From the NCBI GenBank assembly GCA_963678565.1, contig OY782875.1, positions 3,348,001 to 3,412,000 of the forward strand: a stretch of DNA of 64,000 bases, given 5' to 3'. Position 1 is the stretch's first letter. Every line of letters starts with the position of its first letter. The notes beneath the pieces were generated by a model. It saw only the letters and a program-made list of their open reading frames with translations, made no database searches and was not told the DNA's origin. Positions 55,159-64,000 of this stretch are shown in pieces. The DNA comes from SKHV01 sp963678565 (GTDB lineage: Bacteria; Bacteroidota; Bacteroidia; Bacteroidales; Prolixibacteraceae). Made by a program: the position numbers and the translations under genes.

Positions 55159-58100
55159 ATGAAAGACCCCCAGAAAAAACAAAGCAGAATCACACCTAAA
55201 ACAATTGCATATGCAACCTTGGGATTAGTGGTTGTTCTGGCTTTCTTATTTATTTTAACAGCTCCAACTATTTTAAACCGAAAATTAAGTCAGATAAAAA
55301 TAGATTTTCAGGATGAAACTTATCAGATACAGAACAAACAACTTAAATTTCAGCCTTTAAAACTTGGATTCTCAATTACTGGTTTTGAAATCGTTGAAGT
55401 AAATCAACCATCGAATCATTTATTCGACTGTTCATTGCTCTCAATTCAAAACATTAATCTTTATGCTCTTATTTTTAAATCTGAAATTTCTGCAAAAAGA
55501 ATAAATATTAACGAATCGAATACCAAATTCGATATTAACAAACTAATAGACGGAAAGAAAGAAAAAACAGAAGAGTTTAAGCACCTTAATTTTAATCGTA
55601 TTTCGATCAATGAAGTTGTGCTTTCCAATGCCCGAATTGCCTATTCTAGTTTTGAGAATATTAAGTCGGCATTCACTGTTCCAAAAGTTGATTTGGTACT
55701 TAAAGGATTTGAAATTAAGAACACAAGCAACCAAACAACGTCGATTTCGATTTCTGATTTTCTATTGCGTGCCAACAATTTAAGTGTAAACATTATTGAA
55801 GATTCACACCGCCTAAATATGGATGAAATTGAAGTTTCGTTATTGAATAATGAAATATTTGCCAGTAATGTTAGAGTTGTTCCTAAAGAAAAAGAAGATC
55901 GTAAAAAAATGCTTTATTGGGCTAATGTCCCTAAAATATCGATTAAAACAAACGACCTCAATAATTTTATAAAACCCGATTCTATTGACATAGAATTATG
56001 TCAATTAGATTATCCTGAATTCAACATCGAGACGCCTCAAAATCAAAGTCGAACAATTAATCTGAAGAATTTTAATTTAAGCAAGCTGCTTAAGAACGAG
56101 TTGAAACAAGTATCGATAAATCGGTTTGTGATTTGGAATGGAAATGCCACCATAAGCGATAAAAAAACACAAAAAATAAAGCAGGCAATTTCGCAAATCA
56201 ACTTGAAAGTTTTTGATCTTGTTTTAAACGATCAATCGTGGAACACACCCAATCGTATTTTTGGAGCCGATGGAATTCTGCTCGACTTGGGAAATTATAC
56301 TTTTGATAATAAGGATGGAATTCATCGACTATCGATAAATGAATTGAAATTTGATACTCGTATAAAAAATTTATCTACCAATTCCATCTCTTATTCTCCA
56401 ATCGTTTCGAACAATCTTAATTCGACAACCGATTTTAATAGCATGGGCATTTACATGCGTGACATTAACTTCCATGAAGCCTTACAAAACCTCAAACTTC
56501 AGGCTTCGGTGGTGAATATAAAAACACCCGACATTACCCTCAACATAATAAAAAATAGAAACGCGAACAAAACAAAGTCATTTTCAGAAAGTGTAAACCA
56601 AGTATTTTCATCGATTGAAATTGGAGAGGTAATACTTAACGAGGGCTATTTCAAATTGGTATCGAAAGGCGAAAAAGAATCTGATTTCAAAACTCGATTT
56701 GATATTAATCTAAAAAAAATCAACTCTAATAAAGAAGCAAAATCAACGCAGAAAAGATTATTTTTTGCCGAAAAGTTTGAGATACAACTAGAAGGAACTT
56801 CGATTTCGATGCCTGACAATCTGCATCAACTTGCAAGTGAAAAAATTTCCTTTTCGAGTGACAATGATATTGCTACCATAAAAAACTTTAGAGTTATTGC
56901 CAACGATAATTCGCTTGCCGACACTGTTAAGTTTCGACAATTGAAACAGTTTGCCAATGTTACGATCCCAATAATTAAGCTAAACAACACCAACCTATAT
57001 CGATTATTTAACAATCAAGAGTTAATTGCAACAAGCCTTTTATTTAGCGAACCACGATTTAGTATCGATCAATATGGATCAAAAAAGAAGTCGCTTTCAT
57101 CGCTCAATCTGGAACAGAATTTGGGTCGGTATTTTATCAACTATCTAGATAAAATCGATATTGAAAGAATAACACTTAGCGAGGGTAAAATTTATTACAC
57201 CAATTTCATGCCCAACAACCAAGAATCGAATTGGTCGAATACTTTTTCATTAAAACTCAACGAATTCCATTTTCCAATTGATCAACCAAGCAATGAAGAA
57301 GATATTTTGTTCTCTGAAAATATCGATTTAACCTTGAATAAATTCAACTTCGATTTTCCTGATGGATCGCACAATTTAGCCATTGAACGCCTCAATTTGA
57401 ACACGCAAGCCAAACAATTAAAGCTCAATGAAATTCAGTTTTTCCCCGATTATAACAATACTGATTTTGGGGATTTGCCCTATAAACTAATCTTCTCTTC
57501 TCCGAGTATTTTAGTAAACGAGTTTCACTTAAAAGAATTTCTAGCCGAAGAAAAATTCAATGTAGGAAATGTAAATATTGAAACTCCCAACATTCAATTG
57601 ATATTTCCCGAAAAGAAGACAACAAAAAAGACAGCCTCCACTGTTGAGAAAACTAGTACAATTGAAGTAAACATTGAAAATTTAAACATCAACAATGCCG
57701 CTTTAGGTTTATCAAGAATGGATTCGGATGAAGAAAAAATGTTTTCAAGCATCGATTTCAGCACACAATTAAATGATCTTTCGTATAAAGTTTCCGACAA
57801 GTCTTTTAATTTCAATCATCTGATATTTGATTCTGATTATTTCAATTACCAATTGAACGATAATTACAATTTAAGTCTCGGTCAAGTTTATTATAATCAA
57901 GGGCGCCGAAATTTTACAGCCCAAGATCTTTACATTGGAGCATTAAAAGAACTCAGAGAAAATACCGATAAATCTCATTTCGATGTTAGTGCCAAAGAAA
58001 TTAACCTTTCGGCTTTTGACATTTTAAGAGTTCTAAAAGAACAAAAGTTGATAGGTAATATTCTTGAAATTAAAGAGCCAAGAATTAGCCAAACCCCAGG

Positions 58101-59337
58101 ATTAAAAGCCGAGAAATCAGATTTTGATCCGTACAACTTAAAGTTACACAAACAAATTAAAGATCAACTCGAAGCCATTAGTTTTAATAAGGTACTTTTA
58201 AGCGATGCTGGTTATACAATTAACAAAGAAGAACCCAAATACTTTCGTAATATAGATATTACAGGAGTTGGTTTTAATGTCGATACATTTTCTGATGACA
58301 AAGAATTGCCATTTAATTTCAGAGCTTTGAATTTAAAACTTGCAAACTATTCAGGAAAAACTTCTAATGATTACTATAGCTATAGCATCCGTGGCATTGA
58401 ATTAGATAGCAAAGGAACCATTAACCTGCGTCAAATGGCATTGATGCCTAACTATTCAAGAAAAGAGTTTTTTGAGCGAAAACAGTATCAAGATGATTAT
58501 TTTAATGTTAGCTTAAGACTTGCGCAATTAAGAGGAATTGATTTCAGAAATTTCTTTAAAACGAATGAGTTTATTGCTAAATCTGTTGATTTCGATTTTG
58601 AAAAAGTATCCATTTTTAGAGATAAACGTTTAGAACTCCCGCCCGATAGAAGAACAAAAATTCCATCTCAAATTATAAGAGAATTAGATCAAAAAATTAC
58701 CATTGAGGAAACAACTTTTCAATGCGATCATTTAGTTTATGAAGAAATGGAACCTCAGGCGCGAGAAGAAAGTCATATATTTTTTACGAACCTAAAAGGT
58801 ATTTCCAAAAACGTTAGTAATATTCCTTCAACGGTTTCGAAAAAACCACAAAGCAGTCTAAATATTGCCGGCGATGTTTTTGGAGTTGGTAAAATGAATG
58901 TTGATTTTACTTTTGAACTTCAATCAAAAATTAATGAATTTGCTTTCTCTGCAACTTGCGGAAAAATGCCTTTGATGTTGGTTAATACAATTTCTGAACC
59001 GGGTTTAAAACTATCGATCAAAGATGGCATTAATCAAAGATTGGAGGTAAATTTTATAGCGAACGAAGATTCGGCAATTGGAAACATGCGTTTTTACTAT
59101 AACGATTTAAAAGTTGCCATTCTTGAACAGAAAAAAGGACAACTCAGAGAACAAGGATTAGTAAGTTTTGTAGCCAACACCCTTGTAAACTCCGACAATC
59201 CAAGACAGCCCGGAAAACCTGTAGAAATGGGATATTTTATCAACCAACGAGATAAACAACGATCCATCATTCAATACTGCTGGAGATCAATTTTTGAAGG
59301 GATGAAATCTTCCATTGGAATGAAGCAAAAAAAATGA
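55159..59337 (+). CDS. AsmA-like / DUF748-type large envelope protein (1392 aa)
   Basis: A single N-terminal membrane helix (IAYATLGLVVVLAFLFILTA) is followed by some 1350 residues of regular beta-strand-rich sequence with repeating patterns such as INLYALIFKSEISAKRININ and IRVNEVVLSNA-like units. The end has a more AsmA-like block (FDFTFELQSKINEF, ISEPGLKLSIKDGINQ). This layout resembles AsmA/TamB/YhdP proteins, which may form bridges for lipid transport between the membranes; the assignment is by architecture and not firm. No closely related gene lies nearby. The gene is well isolated between the divergent thioredoxin-like gene and rubrerythrin. Confidence 0.65.
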   Translation: MKDPQKKQSRITPKTIAYATLGLVVVLAFLFILTAPTILNRKLSQIKIDFQDETYQIQNKQLKFQPLKLGFSITGFEIVEVNQPSNHLFDCSLLSIQNINLYALIFKSEISAKRININESNTKFDINKLIDGKKEKTEEFKHLNFNRISINEVVLSNARIAYSSFENIKSAFTVPKVDLVLKGFEIKNTSNQTTSISISDFLLRANNLSVNIIEDSHRLNMDEIEVSLLNNEIFASNVRVVPKEKEDRKKMLYWANVPKISIKTNDLNNFIKPDSIDIELCQLDYPEFNIETPQNQSRTINLKNFNLSKLLKNELKQVSINRFVIWNGNATISDKKTQKIKQAISQINLKVFDLVLNDQSWNTPNRIFGADGILLDLGNYTFDNKDGIHRLSINELKFDTRIKNLSTNSISYSPIVSNNLNSTTDFNSMGIYMRDINFHEALQNLKLQASVVNIKTPDITLNIIKNRNANKTKSFSESVNQVFSSIEIGEVILNEGYFKLVSKGEKESDFKTRFDINLKKINSNKEAKSTQKRLFFAEKFEIQLEGTSISMPDNLHQLASEKISFSSDNDIATIKNFRVIANDNSLADTVKFRQLKQFANVTIPIIKLNNTNLYRLFNNQELIATSLLFSEPRFSIDQYGSKKKSLSSLNLEQNLGRYFINYLDKIDIERITLSEGKIYYTNFMPNNQESNWSNTFSLKLNEFHFPIDQPSNEEDILFSENIDLTLNKFNFDFPDGSHNLAIERLNLNTQAKQLKLNEIQFFPDYNNTDFGDLPYKLIFSSPSILVNEFHLKEFLAEEKFNVGNVNIETPNIQLIFPEKKTTKKTASTVEKTSTIEVNIENLNINNAALGLSRMDSDEEKMFSSIDFSTQLNDLSYKVSDKSFNFNHLIFDSDYFNYQLNDNYNLSLGQVYYNQGRRNFTAQDLYIGALKELRENTDKSHFDVSAKEINLSAFDILRVLKEQKLIGNILEIKEPRISQTPGLKAEKSDFDPYNLKLHKQIKDQLEAISFNKVLLSDAGYTINKEEPKYFRNIDITGVGFNVDTFSDDKELPFNFRALNLKLANYSGKTSNDYYSYSIRGIELDSKGTINLRQMALMPNYSRKEFFERKQYQDDYFNVSLRLAQLRGIDFRNFFKTNEFIAKSVDFDFEKVSIFRDKRLELPPDRRTKIPSQIIRELDQKITIEETTFQCDHLVYEEMEPQAREESHIFFTNLKGISKNVSNIPSTVSKKPQSSLNIAGDVFGVGKMNVDFTFELQSKINEFAFSATCGKMPLMLVNTISEPGLKLSIKDGINQRLEVNFIANEDSAIGNMRFYYNDLKVAILEQKKGQLREQGLVSFVANTLVNSDNPRQPGKPVEMGYFINQRDKQRSIIQYCWRSIFEGMKSSIGMKQKK

Positions 59338-59448
59338 TGTAAAAGCTGAAAAGTACTTAACAGCGTCAAGCATTGGACGAAAACCTGAACGACCAAACAC
59401 ATTCGTACATTAGTACAAACTCCTACAACTCGATGTAAATAGTTTAGC

Positions 59449-59479
59449 TTGAATCTAAAGAGTTTATCTTATATATTTG
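59449..59479 (+). promoter_or_regulatory. near-consensus promoter of the rubrerythrin gene
   Basis: TTG at 59449-59451, a 20-base spacer, then TATATTTG at 59472-59479 fit the Bacteroidota -33/-7 consensus. The ATG at 59507 lies 27 bases downstream. Confidence 0.8.
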
Positions 59480-59506
59480 ATTAAAAATCAAAAAACCAAA
59501 AGCACC

Positions 59507-60079
59507 ATGAGTATTAAAGGAACAAAAACAGAACAAAATTTATTAAAAGCTTTTGCCGGAGAATCGCAAGCTCGTATGCGATACGACTATTTTGCAAAAG
59601 TTGCAAAAAAAGAAGGTTTAGAGCAAATATCTGCATTGTTTGAAGAAACTGCAATGAACGAAAAAGAGCATGCAAAAAGATTCTTCAAATTTCTAGAAGG
59701 TGGGATGACAGAAATTACAGCTTCGTATCCTGCAGGTATTATTGGCACTACGATGGAAAACCTAAAGGCCGCTGCTGATGGTGAAAATGAAGAATGGACT
59801 GAGCTCTATCCCGAGTTTGCAAAAGTTGCAGAAGAAGAAGGCTTTAAAGAAGTTGCTATTGCTTTTAAAATGATTGCAAAAGTTGAAAAAGCACACGAAG
59901 AACGCTATCGTAAACTATACAATAACCTAGAAGAAGGTAAAGTATTTAAGAAAGATGGCAAAGTAATTTGGAAATGCCGCAACTGCGGATTTATTCATGA
60001 AGGCACAATTGCACCTCCAAAATGCCCAGCTTGCTTGCATCCTCAATCATACTTCGAGATTAAAGAACAAACTTACTAG
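59507..60079 (+). CDS. rbr: rubrerythrin
   Basis: The 190-aa protein has an N-terminal ferritin-like diiron domain (about 1-145), with iron ligands in FAGESQARMRYDYF, ETAMNEKEHAKRF, AEEEGFKEVAIAFK and VEKAHEERY. A C-terminal rubredoxin-like domain follows, with two pairs of cysteines (CRNCGF and CPACLHP). It reduces hydrogen peroxide and protects anaerobes from oxygen; the setting fits an anaerobic or microaerobic marine or gut bacterium. The ORF can be read from a TTG at 59477, but that TTG is inside the -7 box; ATG 59507 (MSIKGTKTEQN) is used. Confidence 0.97.
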   Translation: MSIKGTKTEQNLLKAFAGESQARMRYDYFAKVAKKEGLEQISALFEETAMNEKEHAKRFFKFLEGGMTEITASYPAGIIGTTMENLKAAADGENEEWTELYPEFAKVAEEEGFKEVAIAFKMIAKVEKAHEERYRKLYNNLEEGKVFKKDGKVIWKCRNCGFIHEGTIAPPKCPACLHPQSYFEIKEQTY

Positions 60080-60089
60080 TATATAAAAG

Positions 60090-60119
60090 AGAAGTCACTA
60101 TTTAGTGGCTTCTTTTTTT
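60090..60119. terminator. bidirectional terminator between rubrerythrin and symporter genes
   Basis: AGAAGTCACTA (60090-60100) pairs with TAGTGGCTTCT (60103-60113), one G-U, with a 2-base loop and a T-run. The stop codon of the convergent symporter gene lies in the stem. Confidence 0.88.
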
Positions 60120-61435
60120 ATCCATAAAATCGTTGTATTTACTGCAAAAGCTGATAAAATCACACAATTCCCGACTACAGGAAAGCCTTTCAGAAATAAT
60201 ATTTTTCCAGTTAATGCAATTACGCCACCAAAAAGAATTGCCAAAAAAACACCTTGTTTCTGAAACTTCCAGTTTAAAAACGACAATAAAATTGGAATGG
60301 TAAAAGCACCAGAAAAAACAGTTAAGCCAACCAATAATACGGTGATCACCGACTGAAATTTCAAAGCAATCATGATACTTACAAAAGTGATGATTATTAA
60401 AAGTACTCTTGTAATTCTCAGCGACTTCTCGTTATAACTGCCACGTTGAATAACATTTCCTAAAATAACCGAAGCATTTAAAAGCGTGGTATCCGCTGAA
60501 GATAATACTGCACTTAATAATGCCAGTGCAATAACGATGGCTCCCCAATGCGGCAAAATAAACTTCGATACATTTACAATTAAAGAGCCTTCCATCTTTT
60601 CGGGAAACAACACTACCCCCGAAACGCTTATGTAACCAATTATAATGGCAATAGGAATTAACAAAATGGCCGTTATTAAAATTGACTTCTTGGCTACCTT
60701 TTCATCCTTAGAGCTTAAAATCCGAGTATAAATATCTGGTCCGGTTGTAAATGTTAAAGCATAGGTAAAAAACAAAATCACCCAATCGAAAACCGAGAAA
60801 TTCGCATTGAAAGGAAATTTAGGCACAGCTGTTTCGGACAAATTAAGAGCATTATGCTGATACAATGAAAAAGCAACAATGATTAATCCAATAAAAATTA
60901 ATACCGATTGAATTTTATCTGTTTTTATAATTGAAACCTGCCCTCCTAATAAAGTATATACCAGAAAAAATGCCGCCGATGCAAGCACCCCGGTCTCATA
61001 AGAAATATCAATAAAACTTTGAAGAATTTTTGCAGATGCAATAATTTGTGCAGCCACAATTCCTGTCCAAGCAATTGGAATTATAAGAGACGAGATCCAT
61101 TTAGTTTGTGATCCCAACAATTGCTCCAAAACATCGGGCAGGGTATATTTCCCATTCGCAATAACTTTTGAAACAAATGGAACCAAAAGAAACAGTCCAA
61201 TTGCTGCACTTAACATATACCAAGTAACCGACCAACCAATTCGGTAGCCGGCATCAACAGCACCAATTATTGCAGAGCCACCTAAAATTGTAGCTAATAA
61301 ACTTCCAGTAACAGAAAACACCGATCCCTTTTTACCTGCAATCAAATAATCTGAAAGCTCGTTTACTTTTCGATAACTAAAATAGCTAACTACTAAAAGT
61401 ACAACTACATAAACCAGCAAAACAACTAAAAACAT
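60098..61435 (-). CDS. sodium:solute symporter (SSS family)
   Basis: This is a 445-aa integral membrane protein with about 12-13 helices. SSS features are visible: DYLIAGKKGSVFSVTGSLLA near the N-terminus, GGSAIIGAVDAGYRIGW and the Na+-site-like LLSAVLSSADTTLLNASVIL. The solute is not predictable. It is 11 bases downstream of the hybrid kinase gene, as in the CbrA-like arrangement where an SSS module is tied to a sensor kinase; here they are separate proteins but translationally close, so solute transport and signalling may be linked. This link is inference. Confidence 0.9.
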   Translation of the reverse strand: MFLVVLLVYVVVLLVVSYFSYRKVNELSDYLIAGKKGSVFSVTGSLLATILGGSAIIGAVDAGYRIGWSVTWYMLSAAIGLFLLVPFVSKVIANGKYTLPDVLEQLLGSQTKWISSLIIPIAWTGIVAAQIIASAKILQSFIDISYETGVLASAAFFLVYTLLGGQVSIIKTDKIQSVLIFIGLIIVAFSLYQHNALNLSETAVPKFPFNANFSVFDWVILFFTYALTFTTGPDIYTRILSSKDEKVAKKSILITAILLIPIAIIIGYISVSGVVLFPEKMEGSLIVNVSKFILPHWGAIVIALALLSAVLSSADTTLLNASVILGNVIQRGSYNEKSLRITRVLLIIITFVSIMIALKFQSVITVLLVGLTVFSGAFTIPILLSFLNWKFQKQGVFLAILFGGVIALTGKILFLKGFPVVGNCVILSAFAVNTTILWIKKEATK

Positions 61436-61446
61436 ATTCTCTAAGT

Positions 61447-64000
61447 TTATTTCAGACTACTCGAAATTGCGTACGACAATTTATCGATGCTAATTGGTTT
61501 CTGGATAAAACTACAATTTCGTTCTTTTAATTGCTCTGCCATAGTTTCATCCGGACTAAATCCTGATAAAAATATAACCTTCAGTGCTGGATTAACTTTT
61601 CTCAATTCCTCAAGCACTTCGATACCAGACATTTTAGGCATGTGCATATCCAAAAGGACTAATTGTATGCGATCTTGGTTTTCCTGATAAAAACGAATTG
61701 ACTCTTTACCGGAATCAAATGAATAAATATTATAGCCAAGTTTTACCAGCAACTCGCTGGTCACATTCCGAACTAATTCTTCATCATCAACCAATAAAAT
61801 ATTCACATTGCCTTTATTTATAAACATCTCATTTGGCGTTCCAATTGCTGGGGTTTTTCTATCTTTTAACAAAGGAAGATAAACGTAAAAAGTAGTATCG
61901 TGCCCCGGTGTAACAGCCAATTTAATTCCTCCATTGTGTCGCTGAATTATGTTTTTTGCAGTTGTTAATCCGAGTCCTGCATTCAACACCAAATCTTTTG
62001 TGGTATAGAAAGGATCAAAAATATTTTCAAAATTGGTCACGTCAACATTACCCGCAGAATCGATGATTTTAATTCGCAGGTACTCTCCTTCTTTAAGCAC
62101 TTCGCCATAATTAAGCTTTTGATCGCTTTCAACAAAAACAACTCCTGTGTTTAATTGAATCTGTCCCTTGTTGCCCAATGCATCAATTGCATTTTGAATG
62201 ATGTTAGAAATGGCAGTATGCAGCATGTCGGGATCGCCCATTAATTTTCGAGTTGGAGATTCAAATTCAAGATCAAATTGAATCGCTGATGATTCATCTT
62301 GTTGAAATGATTCAACAATTTTGCTTAGCATATCATTCAACTCAAATTCAATTTTAATACTACGATAATTCTCCGAGAATCCTAATAAATTCCTTGTCAA
62401 GCCCGAAACCTTACTAACACTTCCAATTATCTTTTGAGCCCTAATTTTATCTGCTTCTTCCTCAACATTTTGTAATAAAGAATAAGAGTTTCCATAAATA
62501 CTCATCAAGTAATTATTAAAACGATGTGCAATAATGTTTCCAATTTGATTAATGGTTTTAATTCGTTCTTGATTAAGCATGAATTTCTCCTGACTCAATT
62601 TTTTGGTTATATCGATAATTGTAACCAAAACAAATTCGGTATCACCATTCGGTTGCTTTACGGATTCAACATTTACCAATACTTCTCGTGATTGTCGGTT
62701 TATGTCGCGTAAAGTAGCCTCAAAAGACACACTATTTTTTATTCCCGAAAACAGTTGAGAGAAACTGGTATTGAGTGTACTCAAATATTGTGAATCAATA
62801 TATTGATCAATTTTCTTATCTTCTAAATCGTTTGCTTTTATTCCAAGCATTTGAGTTAAACCATGATTTGAATTCAATATTTCATGGTTTTTATTCACCA
62901 CAGCATTGCCAAATGGTGAACTTTCAAATACTTGTTTGTATTTATCTAACTCGTTGTTTAGATAAGATAATTTGTTCTCGATAAGTGATTGATCGATGGC
63001 AAAAATCAACAAATAGTATTGATTATCAATATTCATCACCTGCATCCTTATAACAAAGGAAGACTTGGTACCTTCATTATGAGTTATTTCAATTTTTGCT
63101 TCCTCCTCAGCTTTGAATTTATGAAGAATGGAAGCCACTTCGCTGTGTTTTTTTGATAAGCGATAAACAAATTTATGCAACCGATCGATATCAGAATCAA
63201 CAAAAGAAGCAAAAGCCTCATTAGAAACGACCAAGTTCATCTCATGATCTAGTAGCGCTATACCATTAGTTGAAACTTCGGATATGCTAAGAATAATGTT
63301 TTTCGCTGCTCTCTCTTTCTCGTATAAGCTTTTGTATTTATCAATATTTTGTAGAAAGACACAGACATTTCCTTCTTCGATTGCAGCGTAAAAAATGTCA
63401 ACTTTCAATATCAGTTCTTTACCCGATTTCCTTAAAGCTTTTAACTCTAATTGCTCAAACGACTTTGATTCTACGATACTATTCACTCGATCTTGAAATA
63501 TAATACGATCGTGTTCTGCCAACATCGATTTAAAATCACGTCCTTCTAATTCATCACTTGAATAACCAAACAAATCATTTACTTTTTGATTCTGGTATAC
63601 CACTACCCCATCGTTTGTAAGTAACAAGGCACCGTAGCTTGCATTATTATTGAGATATTTATAGATTTTAAGTTCTTTTTTAACAATATCTGATTCAAAA
63701 GCCTCCTTCGTTTCATCTTTAAAAAAGAGTAAGAATGATTCTTTGTTTTTCCAGTAATATCTTGTGCCCAATACCGAAACTGTTCGCACCCTGCCATATT
63801 TTGTTTTTAAATTTACTCGAATGCTACTTTCTTGCTGTCGAAAGCTTGAAACTCGTTCGAGATATTCATTAAAGGTTGATGAGTGCTCTTCGGTAAGGAT
63901 TTGATTAAAATTTATAAATCCATCTAATAATTCTTGTTCAGAGTATCCAATTAATTTTGAGAAGCGATTAGTTGTCTCTAAAAACTTCTCTTTGGTCAGA
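61447..64000 (-). CDS. hybrid PAS-histidine kinase with receiver domain, N-terminus cut by window end
   Basis: The frame is open to the window edge (about 850 visible residues); a GTG at 63789 is only an internal codon and is not the start, since PAS-like sequence continues upstream. At least four PAS domains come first (about 1-70 partial, then three more). A histidine kinase core follows with H-box IIAHRFNNYLMSI (phospho-His at 62524-62526), N-box NIIQNAIDALG, G-box GLGLTTAKNI, then a receiver (ILLVDDEELVRN, LLDMHMPKMSG, FIQKPIS). No transmembrane helix is visible in this part. The phosphorylated Asp is in LLDMHMP. The symporter gene follows after 11 bases. Confidence 0.93.
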   Translation of the reverse strand, partial: LTKEKFLETTNRFSKLIGYSEQELLDGFINFNQILTEEHSSTFNEYLERVSSFRQQESSIRVNLKTKYGRVRTVSVLGTRYYWKNKESFLLFFKDETKEAFESDIVKKELKIYKYLNNNASYGALLLTNDGVVVYQNQKVNDLFGYSSDELEGRDFKSMLAEHDRIIFQDRVNSIVESKSFEQLELKALRKSGKELILKVDIFYAAIEEGNVCVFLQNIDKYKSLYEKERAAKNIILSISEVSTNGIALLDHEMNLVVSNEAFASFVDSDIDRLHKFVYRLSKKHSEVASILHKFKAEEEAKIEITHNEGTKSSFVIRMQVMNIDNQYYLLIFAIDQSLIENKLSYLNNELDKYKQVFESSPFGNAVVNKNHEILNSNHGLTQMLGIKANDLEDKKIDQYIDSQYLSTLNTSFSQLFSGIKNSVSFEATLRDINRQSREVLVNVESVKQPNGDTEFVLVTIIDITKKLSQEKFMLNQERIKTINQIGNIIAHRFNNYLMSIYGNSYSLLQNVEEEADKIRAQKIIGSVSKVSGLTRNLLGFSENYRSIKIEFELNDMLSKIVESFQQDESSAIQFDLEFESPTRKLMGDPDMLHTAISNIIQNAIDALGNKGQIQLNTGVVFVESDQKLNYGEVLKEGEYLRIKIIDSAGNVDVTNFENIFDPFYTTKDLVLNAGLGLTTAKNIIQRHNGGIKLAVTPGHDTTFYVYLPLLKDRKTPAIGTPNEMFINKGNVNILLVDDEELVRNVTSELLVKLGYNIYSFDSGKESIRFYQENQDRIQLVLLDMHMPKMSGIEVLEELRKVNPALKVIFLSGFSPDETMAEQLKERNCSFIQKPISIDKLSYAISSSLK

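Noticed and set aside
61447..63789. Kinase start at GTG 63789
   Set aside because: The frame is open and PAS-like right up to the window edge, so the gene is truncated there and the GTG is an internal Val codon.

Overview
The window is AT-rich DNA from a Bacteroidota bacterium. The order Marinilabiliales is an inference from gene content, not shown. Supporting signs are a PorP/SprF protein beside a gliding-type (T9SS type B) cargo, DUF4105 and DUF5063 proteins, M56/TonB hybrids, promoters of the TTG-N19/20-TAnnTTTG type, and mitochondrial-like aconitase, isocitrate dehydrogenase and citrate synthase. No tRNA, rRNA, CRISPR array, intact IS or phage gene was seen. Both edges cut a gene.

Region 1 (1-29.2 kb) is housekeeping. 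It has an alpha/beta hydrolase (cut), a long-chain acyl-CoA ligase and a K+ channel with a C-terminal zinc ribbon. Next is a four-gene TCA operon (acnA, eukaryote-type NADP-IDH, E. coli-type IDH with altered coenzyme residues, gltA). It is followed by a CvfB-like S1 protein, a cold-shock protein, a PAS-only protein, an AGCS symporter, a FeoA-FeoB fusion with a small Cys-rich partner, and ligA. A BlaI/M56 regulatory pair with two matched operators comes next. The remainder is a DUF4105 protein, an RlmI-like methyltransferase, a DEDD exonuclease, DUF5063, a STAS-like protein, an M48 protease and CinA.

Region 2 (29.4-53.8 kb) is a block of secreted surface proteins, nearly all on the minus strand. 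One apparent operon reads 309-aa, 290-aa, 1063-aa (type B CTD), PorP/SprF. Upstream lie three giant or large proteins of 1828, 2495 and about 731 aa. Five of the six non-PorP proteins end in the same roughly 150-residue C-terminal domain, which finishes in a P-x-[IV]-G-x-F type tail. This is neither the type A nor the type B T9SS CTD that I know. The gaps between these genes hold short palindromic repeats (ACTCGTT-nnn-AACGAG family) and an exact 41-bp-period array of palindromes in front of a lone plus-strand DUF6261-like gene. This block is the best candidate for an undescribed system: a T9SS-exported, modular surface assembly with its own C-terminal domain.

Region 3 (54.2-64 kb) returns to general functions. 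It holds a 4HBT thioesterase, a thioredoxin-like protein, a 1392-aa AsmA-like single-anchor protein, rubrerythrin with a near-consensus promoter, a sodium:solute symporter, and a hybrid histidine kinase cut by the window end.
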